DNA of 64,000 nt, taken from positions 10,788,001-10,852,000 of the forward strand of contig CM070633.1 of NCBI GenBank assembly GCA_036346255.1. The letters run 5' to 3'. The stretch's first letter is position 1. The number at the start of each line of letters is the position of its first letter. The DNA comes from Ampelocalamus luodianensis. Lineage: Eukaryota > Streptophyta > Magnoliopsida > Poales > Poaceae. The notes beneath the pieces were generated by a model. It was not told the DNA's origin and did not search any database. It saw only the letters and a program-made list of their open reading frames with translations. Positions 38,801 to 50,800 of this stretch are shown here, piece by piece. A program made the position numbers and the translations under genes.

Positions 38801-41800
38801 TTTTCACCAGACTTGCCTTCTCTAGATACACCCTCTCCACCAGTTTCATCTTCTAGTGTGCCTCCTCCATTAGCTCCACCAGTTTCTCTACCAGCTCTAC
38901 CAGTGTCTCTATTAGCTCCACCAGTTTCTGACACTTCCACTTTTCCCTTTCACTATAGTCGTCGACAGAAAGTTCCTTTTGATCCTCAGTCGTCCTTTCC
39001 TCCACTTGACCCTCCGGCCAGTATCACCGACTCTGACGATTGTTCTACTACATCTCATCTCGATATGCCCTATGTGATCGTTCTTCTATTCAGGCACCAG
39101 AGAGATGGGGTTTTTCTCGTGCAAGTGCAGTAGCTGAACCGAGTGCTTATCAGGAGGCTGCCAGTGTACTTGAATGACAGTTGGCTATGACAGAGGAGCT
39201 CACAGCATTAGAGTGTACATGCACTTGGGATCTTGTTCTGCTACCATCTGGAGCTGTTCCTATCACTTGTAAGTGGGTGTACAAAGTAAAGAACAAGTCA
39301 GATGGGTCAGTAGAGCGATACAAGGCTCGTCTTGTTGTAAGAGGCTTTCAGCAGGCTTATGGTCGAGATTATAATGAGACTTTTGCTTCAGTTGCTCATA
39401 TGACCACAGTCCGTACTCTTATTGCAGTTGCAGTGGTACACTCATGGACTATATCTCAGATGGATGTTAAGAATGCTTTTCTTCATGGTGATTTACATGA
39501 GGTCTATATGCAGCCACTTCTCGGTGTTGAGGCTCCAACAAGCTATGTTTGTCGCCTTAGGCGTGCTCTACATGGTCTCAAGGAGGCTTCTCATGCTTGG
39601 TTCGAGCATTTCAGTTCTGTGATTCGAGCTGCTGGTTTTACTTTGAGTGAGCATGACCCTGCCTTGTTTATTCACACTTCTCAGCGGGGCTGTACTTTGC
39701 TTCTACTGTATGTAGATAATATGCTGATCACAGGAGATGACATGGATTACATGGCTTTTGTCAAGGAGAAATTGAGTGAACAATTTATGATGCCCGATTT
39801 GAGGCCATTGAGCTATTTTCTAGGGATTGAGGTTCATTCTGATGATGATGGCTACTATCTCTCTCAGCATCGCTACGTTCAGTATCTGCTTGCTCGCTCT
39901 GGGATGACTGATACTTGTACTGCTGCCACACCCATAGAGCTTCACTTGCAGCTTCGACCTACAGATGGTGTACCCTTGGTAGATTCTTCCCGCTATCGTC
40001 AGCTCGTTGAGAGCCTTGTCTGTCACTAGGCCAGACATTGCTCACTGTTCATGTACTCAGTCAGTTTGGCAGTGCTCCCACATCAGTCCACTATGGTCAT
40101 GTTCTTCGTGTGCTGAGATACTTGAGGGGGATTGCATCCAGACATTTGTTCTATGCCAGTTCGCGTCAACTTCAGCTCCACGCTTACTCTGACTCCACTT
40201 GGGCGAGTGATCTTGCTGATCGCCGATCTATCACTGGCTATTGTATCTATTTCAGTACTTTGCTCATTGCCTGGAAGTCTAAGAAGCAGATTGCGGTGTC
40301 ACGCTCCAGTGCAGAGGCTGAGCTTCGAGCTCTTGCCATTACCACCTCAGAGATCATTTGGCTTCGATGGCTCTTGATTGATCTAGGTGTCCATTGTGAC
40401 AATTCTACACCTCTCTTTTGTGACAATACAAGTGCCATTCAGATTGCTAGTGATCCAATCAAGTATGAGCTGACCAAGCACATTGGTGTTGATGCATCCT
40501 TCACACGATCTCATTGTCAGCAGTCAACCATCGCCCTCAAGTATGTTCCCTCAGAGCTTCAAGTTGTAGATTTCTTCACTAAAGCTTAGACTCGAGAACA
40601 TTATCGACTTCATCTACTCAAACTCAGTGCATCGGATCCTCCTGATCCACGTTGAGTTTGAAGGGGGGTGTTAATAGTGTTGGTTGTATTATTCTCTCCC
40701 TCTCTCTTAGCCCATGTGGCCTATGTACTCTTTTCTATATATACTCTTCCATTAATCAATAAGATGCATAATTGTGAATAGCAAACCCTAGTCTCTTCAA
40801 TTCTAACATTAACATCATGATTGAATTTGAATTTTGAGATGACATTAAATAATTAGACCAGATCAACTACAATTATCCATATGGGACTAAGCCTATTGCT
40901 TGTAGCACTACTGACCAAGCCAGTATCACAATGTTGACATGTATCAGTTTTGGGGTGTGCTTCACTGCTCTCTCAAAAAGTGAAAAGCACAATTTAAAAA
41001 CATATTGAGGTGTTGATTTATTTACAACAACAGATCACTCCAGTACCCCACTACTAACCATACCGCTTCAAGATTTTGTGCAATACAGTCTTTGTGAGAG
41101 CATAGCACTTTTCATGGATTGTATTTATCTCTAATTTAGTTTTGCTTGTGATTTGTAGCCTACTCTTCACAAGCCCAGCATGATGGCTCATTTTGTTCGT
41201 GTGTTGCCTGGAGAAAAGACAATTCGAATGCACTATGCCAATTGCAGGTACAGACGTACAGTATTACCATATATCTTTCTTTTCATCACTGTTCTGTCTT
41301 TTTGCCTACATCATGTTATCAAACAATTGTGTTTCTTTTTAGCACGTACAATGCTGATTTTGACGGAGATGAAATGAATGTGCACTTCCCGCAAGATGAA
41401 ATATCTCGTGCTGAGGCCATCAATATTGTTGACGCAAATAAGCAGTACATTGGTCCTAGGAGCGGGGATGCTGTCAGAGGTCTCATTCAGGTAATACAGT
41501 GTATTTGCAGTTGTGCTAACTGATACTGATGGAGCACATTCTATTTACACCGCTGGTGTATAGTCGGGTGTTATATGCACCAATTCTAACTTCTAAGTAG
41601 CGAACTCAACCGCCAGTAATAGCTTAAAAATCACAATATTTTGTTATATGCAGTAACTGACAAGCAATGGCAGTTATTCTTTTATGTTATACTTGTGATC
41701 TTTTGCCTTTTGTAGGACCACATCGTTAGTGCTGTACTTCTGACAAAACTGGACACCTTTTTAACCCGTGAGGAATATAGTCAGCTTGTCTATGGGTCTT

Positions 41801-44800
41801 GTGTGCCCTCCTCAACTTGTAGCTCTCGTCAATTTGGTAAAAAGGTATCTATTATTATGGATGATGACGCATTAGAACTTGTCCCTCCCACTATTTGGAA
41901 GCCAAAGCCCTTATGGACAGGAAAACAGGTTAGATGTTTCAATCGAACAACTTCTATGTCACTGTTGACCTCAATCTTGACAATTGCTTCGAAAGCTAGC
42001 CATGTAACTTTTTTGTTTACAGGTTATAACAACCATACTGAACCATTTAACAAAAGGTCACCCGCCATTTACTGTGGAGCAGAAGGGGAAAATTTCAAAA
42101 GAATATCTAATCCCTAGAGACTGCCATGGTGCTAAAGATAAAGCTAGAGATCCTTCAGAACAAGTTCTATATATTCATGATAATGAGCTCATAAAGGGCA
42201 TGATAGATAAGGCCCAGTTCGGGAAGTACGGGATAGTTCATACAGTTCATGAACTCTATGGTGCAGATACAGCCGGAATACTGCTCTCAACATTCAGCCG
42301 CTTGTTTACTTTGTTCTTGCAGGTATTCTTCAAAACATTGTTTTCATCTTTTCATTATAGTTGACTCGCTAGTAGCAATTGATAGTAGCCTTAAGTGTAC
42401 TCTTTCTTAAATGCCTTAATTGCAACTAAAACATTTGTATCAAGGAGACTCACTAGTAGCAACAAATAGTATTCCTAGGCAAACTCTTTCTTGAATGTCT
42501 TTATGTAACTAAATCATTATGAAATTTATACGTCCAAGCTATTCTGGATTCTGCATGAATGGCCATAGAACAGAATTAAAGGTGTTGAGATTCATATTTA
42601 GTTAGTCTTTTAGTCCAAGACTTTATGCTCCTTTAATTATCGAGCCATTAGGGAGGGAGGGAGCAACTACTCGATCCAACTTACTTTTGTGTTGCTTAAG
42701 CAATAGACACCATTTATTTGATTAACATATAGTTGGCTACTTGGCTAATTCTGCCTTTTTTGTGTGTGCATATCTAGGCTTATAAGAACATAATGTTAGA
42801 ACACTCAAGGAACAATCAATATGTTTTTATGTCTTCTTTTTTTGAGAACCAGTGTTTGGGCTAGTGAACCAGAAGCTAGGCCGTGTCGATGGCCAGTCCC
42901 ATCCCGAAAGCTGTGATCTCTACGGAAACATTATGTTGACCCACCTGTTCTCACCTGGAGTCATTCTTAAGTTAACACATCAAAGTTCAGGTGTAAGCAG
43001 GTCTTTGGCTAGTAAATATTATTGAATTAATGTCTACTAACAAGTGTCATCATATTTAGTGAAATTTATTGAGTCTGATGAATCTCGATATTGGCACCAG
43101 ATCTCTACTGTAGCTTTTAGGACAAAAAGATCTCTACCTAATATCGCCGTGAATATCATCAAAATTGCTTAGCCCCACTATTTAGGCTGATGTTGTGAAC
43201 TTGTGATGATACTATTCATACATCTGATAAGATCACCAAAATATGTTTAAAAATGTAGCCTAGTAGTTATCACCCTTTTTCTAAGCTGTTCTATGGTTAT
43301 GCATTTAACTTTAGTTTGGCTTTGACCCATGGTCATCAGTTGGGTTTTTCTTCTTTCTTCCGAGTGCATATTTCGCTGTTCATTTATTATATTGTACTTG
43401 TCGAAGTAATAAAAAGTAATTTCTTTCAGTTGCATGGATTTACTTGTGGAGTAGATGATCTGTTACTATGCCACGAGTCAGATAAGCAGAGGAGGGAAAT
43501 TCTTGGGAAAAGTGAAGAATGCAGTGCAAGAGTCCATGTGAATTTTACGAACCCTGAAGATGATGATAAAGGTTTGTAGAATATTATCATTACCGAAAAT
43601 ACTTTCTGCTCAGGCCTTTTCAAGCTTCAGACTTAATTGGTCTACCATTTATTGGTAGTGATTGTCAGGACATTTTTTTAATATGTTCGCTTCACTATTT
43701 TCTGGTTCTCCCTCATTGATATAGCTCTATGGAAGTTTAAAACCCTAGTATATCCCATAGTTTACCGAGGAAAGCAAGTTCAATTGTTTTTTAATGAGAA
43801 CAGCAGGGAAGTACCCTACTGAGAATAATATATATTAATAAGTAAAAGGTACTATATGGAAGAGTCCAAGGACCCAAATCTATCCTAACAAGGCAGAAGA
43901 AAACAGGAAAACACCGAATATGGATAGGAGCAGAAACACAAACTTAGCTACATCTTGAGATAGCATATATCATACTCCGAGAAGCCCTTTCCCTGAGAAG
44001 CACCTATACAACAACAACAACAACAAAGCTTTTGGTTCCAAACAAGTTGAGGTGGGTTAGGAATGAAACCTCCTCAAGATCAAAGAGACGAGAGCCTTAC
44101 AAATAAAATAAAATAAAATAATAATGAAAAAAACCCTACAAGACTAAAACCCTAAGCCGTGCTGCCGTGCATCCTACCATCTGAGCCGAGAGCCTAAAAC
44201 ACAGTCCCTAAACCTTCTTATGGTTCTGGTACGTGAATCGCTAACTTCCATGCGCTCCTATCCAAAGCTAATTCTTTAGCTACATTCCAATCCCTCAAAT
44301 ATCTTTTAACTGCTTCTTCCCACGTTAGTCTTGGTCGACCTCTGTCTCTTCTTACGTTTTCAGTACGTCTTAAAATTCCATTACGTACCGGTGCCTTAGA
44401 AGGCCTCTGTTGGAGATGTCCAAACTATCTCAAGCGATGTTGGACAAGCTTCTCTTCAATTGGTGCTACCCCACCCTATCACGTATGTCCTCATTGCGGA
44501 TTCGATCTCGCCTTCACCTTGAGAAGCACCTATCCTGAGGCAAAAACTTCATCCTGGAAGTTGATCATCCAAATGTGCCAGCAACCAAGTGTGGCCAGTT
44601 CTTTGAAGAAAATCTTAGATCCATCTACTTGTTGTCTAGCAAGTTGCCACTTTCGCTTAATGGTTGCAATGCATAACAACTCTTTTAACATTGAAGGTTT
44701 TACTAGTGAAAGTTGATTATCCTGGAGTTTTTCACTATGTTAACTATCACAGAAAGGTGCCTTTTTGAAAATGTGCGTATAAACTTAATAATAATTTTGT

Positions 44801-47800
44801 TCGTGTTCCCCTTGAAACTGTGATTCTGTGAGTGCAGTTCATTGTGTTGGGCAGAAAATAAAATTAGGATTTACATCCATCACCTTATATTTTGCATTTG
44901 TTGTTCATCGAAACCTTTGTTCTATTGAGCACTAATTTACATATGAAACCATCTACTGTGTCTGCAGTTCGAAATCAACTAGTGGTAACTTTGAGCAATC
45001 TGAGATTAACCAATAGTTTAGAGCTTTAGATGTTTCTCCACAATGCCTTTACGAGCCATTCACATTTCATGAAATTGGTACTTGGCTAATATGACCTTTC
45101 TGTTTGTACTCTATAGTTGCATGTTGATTGTTTATTTGTTAATTTTACGCAGATCCAGATCCGGTGAAATTGCAAATGGAGGTTGAGAAAGTTATACGAA
45201 GGAATGGAGAATCTGCGACAGTTATCTTGGATAGAAAGATGTCAAGTGCTCTAAACGGGATAACATCCCAAGTCAATCAAAATTTATTTCCTTATGGTTT
45301 ACAAAAGCCTTTTCCTGGAAATTGTCTCTCTCTTATGACTGCAACTGGAGCTAAAGGTGGCTTGGTAAGTTTGTTTCTTCAGTAGGGAACTGAACACATT
45401 TAGTGCCTGTTTGGATACAAAGTATTTTTGGAGTTTTAAGGGAATACCATGGTTTCTACAAAATTCCATAGTATTAAAAACTTTGAACTGCTTCAATACA
45501 ACAACCAATGCAGTTTATAAACTGTAGTATTCCGCATACCATGTATTTTTGGAGTTTTAAAAAATCCACTCAAGACCTCTTTTTCTCAAAACCTAGCCAC
45601 GTCTCGCGAACTTCCGTGCACTCCGCATTGCTCGTTACACATCTTTTGGCACTCACTGGCACTGCTGAGACTTTGTTGAAATAAAAAAAGGTTCATGTCT
45701 AGTACCATACACTGCACTATGTTACGTACCTTCATTTTGAGGTATAGATCAGCTGACATAGTCGTCCATGTATAAAGTATTCAGGGCTTCTAAGTATAGC
45801 TATCACGTATGTATTGTTAGTGTGTTACATGTAAAAGCTAACTACAACATTTGCATGTGTCCAACTTGTTTAATTTTCTTATAGCGGCTAGTTAACATAG
45901 TGTATCTATATCTGAAACCAAAATACTGCACTGAATATTGCAACTAATCACATCATGGTTTCTCCAAATACCGTAAAAACCGTGGTTTTCGCAAACTGGT
46001 ATTTCATGTCTCGTTCTTGAAAAACTGGTTTCCAAATGCTGTAACAATTTAACATCCAAACAGGCCCTTAATGTTTTGCTTTGAACTTTGCATACATGAT
46101 CGGATTACCTGGAGAAGCGAACTGTTCCATGCAAATCCCAAAACAGATTTTACTTCAGTTTACTTCACCTACTAGTTTCTTTACTTCAGTTTACTTCACT
46201 TACTTGGGCTAACATGCTGCCATTTCATTTGTTTTGCTAGGTCAACATGACACAAATTTCATCATTGCTAGGCCAACAAGAGTTAGAAGGAAAGCGTGTT
46301 CCACGAATGGTTTCTGGGAAGACATTACCTTGCTTTCCGCCATGGGATACCTCTTCAAGAGCTGGTGGTTTCATCAGTGATCGATTTTTAACTGGTCTCC
46401 GCCCTCAGGAGTACTATTTCCATTGTATGGCGGGCAGAGAGGGGTAAACTTTTCTTATCTCGTTCTGATACATAAAAAACATCCTTTTGCAGTTTTGCTT
46501 TAATGCTAGCCTTGCAGTTAGAGGAGTGGAAAATAGATTTCCCAGACCCAGTTGGACTTGTATGCAGGCATCAAATTCCCGGCCGGTAACCGCCGGGATC
46601 CAAAATCTCGGCCGGTTTTCCCGGATTTTTCAAATTCAAATTCTGATTTTTGAATTTTGGATGGTTTTTAATCAAATTCGAGCGAATTTCATCCCGAAAA
46701 AAAAAACGGTTTGACCGGTAACCGGGCAGTTACCGGTACCGGTGGCTGGCCAGGATTTCATACGGGAACGGTTATTGGATCCCTGCTTGTATGCCTAGTT
46801 TGGACATGGATATCCATTATATCGAGCCTACCGTGTTGTTGGTATTTGTATAACGTGGGTATAATTGGATTGTCCAAATGATCTAATTACTCCTTATAAT
46901 CATTTACTCTTATGTGCTTATTGGTGATCTAAAAAAACCCTTATTTCTCTGTTGGGCACACAAAAATAGTGTTACTTTTGAACAACATCTCATGCTCTCG
47001 TTCTCTTGCATCAGTCGCTTTGCAAACAATTACACTGGGAGACTGTCATATGAAGTTTTGAACTGCTCCATTGACATCCATAGTCTTGTTGGACTAAAAC
47101 TGTTTGGATATGGATTGCTTGACTACAAAATATTTTATCTGAACTGGATAATTTGTTGATTTGAAGTCGGCTGGACCTATAAAAAATGCAATCCATATGC
47201 ATCCATTGCCACCTCCACTTGCATGTGTGTGTCAGCATCTTTGGTTTAATGTGCCTTTTGATGTTTATAACGGAAATTCATATTTGTCTTTTTTTATTAA
47301 AAAAGTTATCATATTATAAAATGTGATAATTGGGATGATCTTACCATTAGATTGGGATATGCGGAAATCTGGATGTTTCTGCTATGTGTAATTGGATACT
47401 GAATTCTTGTAGTTTCCCAGTGAAATAACTTGCTGTTTAGGGCAATCCAATATTACCTCCACAATCGCTTTAGATGTTATGATATTTAGCTTGTGTATGT
47501 TCTTTGCAGGTTGGTTGACACAGCAGTCAAAACATCTCGTAGTGGATACCTTCAGCGCTGTCTTATAAAAAGTCTCGAATCATTGAAAGTCTCATATGAT
47601 CACACTGTACGTGATGTTGATGGTTCAATCATACAGTTCTGCTATGGAGAAGATGGAGTTGATGTGCTCAAAACTAGTTTTCTTGATAAGTTTAAAGAAC
47701 TTGCTGATGTAAGACATTAAATCCCCAACAATGAAACTAAAGCCACCTTGAATTTGTAGTATTCCTCTCTCTATGCATTTTGTTTGATCGGATTGCTAAT

Positions 47801-50800
47801 TTCTTGCAATTTAATCCAAATTACAGAATAGAAAAGCTGTCCTTGACAAGCTTGGTAGCCAAAATGACGATCACTTGTTATCAAAACCTAATGGCTACAT
47901 TACTAAACTGCCTGAGAAACTGATTGATCGTGCAATGGAGTTTCTCAAGCTCTCAAAAGATGAAAAGCGCTGCCGTTATGACATAAAGAAGAAGGAACTA
48001 ATGAAGTTACTGAAAGTCAAGTATCTAGCTAGTCTTGTAGATCCTGGTGAAGCTGTCGGTGTGATCGCTGCTCAATCCATAGGAGAACCTTCAACGCAGA
48101 TGACGTAAGATCTTCTCTAGACATACTCTCTGTTGTGTTTGTGCACTATATATTCATTTCTGCAGTTATCTTTTAGTTCTTTTTTGGGTGGTGAACTAGT
48201 TTAACTGTACCTTCAATTCCCTTGCCTACCAGTGTTGTCATTTTCCTGGCCATGTGCAAAGTAAAACCCCCTAATGTTGCATCAAATTTTTTAGAATAAG
48301 AGCATGCAACAGTACCCTGTATAGTAAGATGCTAGGAGGATTCAGCATTAGACTGTACTGAACATTAATGGGAATCTTCAAAGCATTTGTCAGGATCCCC
48401 TATGGACTTGTTATGGATGAAAATTTGGCATGCCAATCTCAGTTTTTCTGAGACTGTAGAAAATTCATTGCTCGCTGGAACAGGAAACAATTAAAAAAAA
48501 GTGGGTGTGAATACTATCATATGGCATACTCTTCGAAGTTCAATAAATGGTAAATAAGTACAGAAGTGATATAATATTGTCTCCATAACTTTTTAATCTA
48601 ATGAGTTCACTTAAGAACACACCTAATATATTTATGTAATAAACACTCGAAACTTGTTTGGTATTCAAGGATTCAAGGGTGGTAGAAAATTCATTGCTCG
48701 CTGGAACAGGAAACAATTGAAAAAAAGTGGGTGTGAAACTGTGAATACTATCATATGGCATACTCTTCGAAGTTCAATAAACGGTAAATAAAGTACAAAA
48801 GTAATATAATATTGTCTCCATAACTTTTTAATCTAATGAGTTCACTTAAGAACACACCTAATATATTTATGTAATGAACACTCGAAACTTGTTTGGTATT
48901 CAAGGATTCAAGGGTAACAAATGTATGTGCACTTGCACTTTAAGTGGGGAAGATAAGCGGTTAGACTTATGTATTCGGTGCTTGACTTATTCTTGAGATC
49001 AGGACAGTTTTGGATCAACTTTTCCAAACCATACTTCTGTGATACTACAAGAGAGTGGAGCAATTTGGAAAAGTGACTGATCTATAAAAAAGTTTAAAAG
49101 GGAATATCATATGAATGTGGGTTTATAAAAAAGGCTGGATTTGCATCCAACTGTATACCTTAGAAAATCTTCATAGGTCGTTTCACATTTCTTTGAACCA
49201 ATTTTTGTTTGACCAAGACCAACCATAGCCATGGCACTGTATTTATATATTGACTACAGTTTTTTTATTTCTTTTGGGACGTATTGCACTACTTATTAGG
49301 GTCTGGTAAAAAAATCAGTGATAAAATGACTTAAACTTTGTTTGCCATGCTCTGCAGGCTCAACACTTTCCATCTTGCTGGAAGAGGTGAGATGAATGTT
49401 ACACTTGGGATACCCCGGTTAAAAGAAATTCTAATGACCGCATCAGCTAATATTAGTACGCCTTTTATGAAGTGCCCTCTGCATAAGGATAGGACTAGGT
49501 GAGCTTTAACTGTTTTTACTTTCAAGATGGTTCATACTCTAGTTTGATTTCTGCTGTATTTTATATGATTTTGTACCAAACTTTCTTGTATTTCTTATTA
49601 TACCCTGTCAAATATGATAATAAGTAAAACGAAATATCAATCAAACTGTACTCAAAACTTTTGTACCATACTCAGGGTTCAAAAACCCGCTACCGGACCA
49701 AAACCCGGAGAGGGCCCGGGAACGTACCGGCCGGTTACCGGATTTCCCGGAAAAAACCCGGTTGAATCTCGCTTGAATTTGCTTAAAAACCAGCCAAAAT
49801 TCAAAATTCAAAATTTGAACTCATAAAGCCCGGAAAAACCGGCCGGTTTTTCCGTTCCCGGTTACCACCGGTAAATCCGGTAACCGGCGGTTACCGGCCG
49901 TTTTTTTTTTCCCTGACCATACTAGCAAGATACAGGAACTAATTCTTTCTGCATGTGAATATCTAGGGACGATGCTGGAAGAGTGGCTGCAAAATTAAGG
50001 AGGGTTCGTGTGGCTGATATTGTGGAGAGAATTGAAGTATGCACAGTTCCTTTTCACAACAGTAATGGGCATGTTTCAACCCTGTATAAGTTGCAGATGA
50101 AACTCTACCCACAAGAGCGGTACCCTCACCAAACGGAACTTACAGTAGATGAGTGTCAGGCGACCTTGAGAACAGTATTTGTTGATGCAATGGAACTTGC
50201 AATTGAAAAGCACCTAGATTTGCTACACAAAATTAATGAAATACAATCAGTTAAGGTAAAAGATACAGAGAGCTCACTATCAGAGGGAGTTGAAGAATCT
50301 GAAAGCAGACCTACTGATGGAGAAGACACTGGTGTGAGTGATGGTGATGATGAAAATGAGGATGACTTGGGAACTGATGCAGAAAAGAGGAAACATCAAA
50401 AGACAGATGAGATGGAGTATGATGATGATACTGAAAAGGAAGGGGGTATGGATTGTGAATCTGAAGAAGAGACCACATTTAAACTTGACAGTGAGGATGA
50501 TCCAGCTGAGTCAGGTGTAGACTCAGAAGAGACCGAGGAAGGGCATATGTCAGATTCTGGTAACAAGGGGAAAAAATCAAAAGCTAAGCAAGCAACAGCT
50601 AAACTCCAAGACGAAATAAATGAAACTGTGGATGAAAAATTACAAGGGCAAAATCAGGCACAAATAACCCAGAAGCGCAGGAAAAAGTTAAAACGGACTG
50701 TTCATGTTGAAACAGCAGATTTAAATTTTGAGGTTCACTACGCCTTGCACAAGGAACCTCATATTTTACTAGCTCAGGTATCTCTTCATAAACAGGACAA

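Larger units (their letters stand above)
30571..40808 (+). mobile_element. Outer Ty1-copia element (short LTRs) in NRPA1 intron 9
   Basis: The element has a left LTR (30571-30825), a primer-binding site tggtatcagagcc directly after it (30826), a purine tract gaagggggg before the right LTR, and a right LTR (40669-40808). It is flanked by a perfect 5-bp target duplication ttaac (30566-30570 and 40809-40813). Without the nested element it is about 4.8 kb. Short LTRs and gene order suggest the Ale/Retrofit type, which is an inference. It is in the same direction as NRPA1. Confidence 0.9.
30239..41158 (+). other. NRPA1: NRPA1 intron 9 (10.9 kb)
   Basis: The intron splits the NRQ|PTLHKPS motif. 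About 0.67 kb is native (30239-30565 and 40814-41158 plus the target site); the rest is a copia element with a second copia nested in it. Splice sites on both sides remain intact. Confidence 0.9.
43572..45152 (+). other. NRPA1: NRPA1 intron 14
   Basis: A 1.6-kb intron carrying non-LTR retrotransposon sequence (about 43788-44700) with a younger LINE inside it. Confidence 0.6.
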
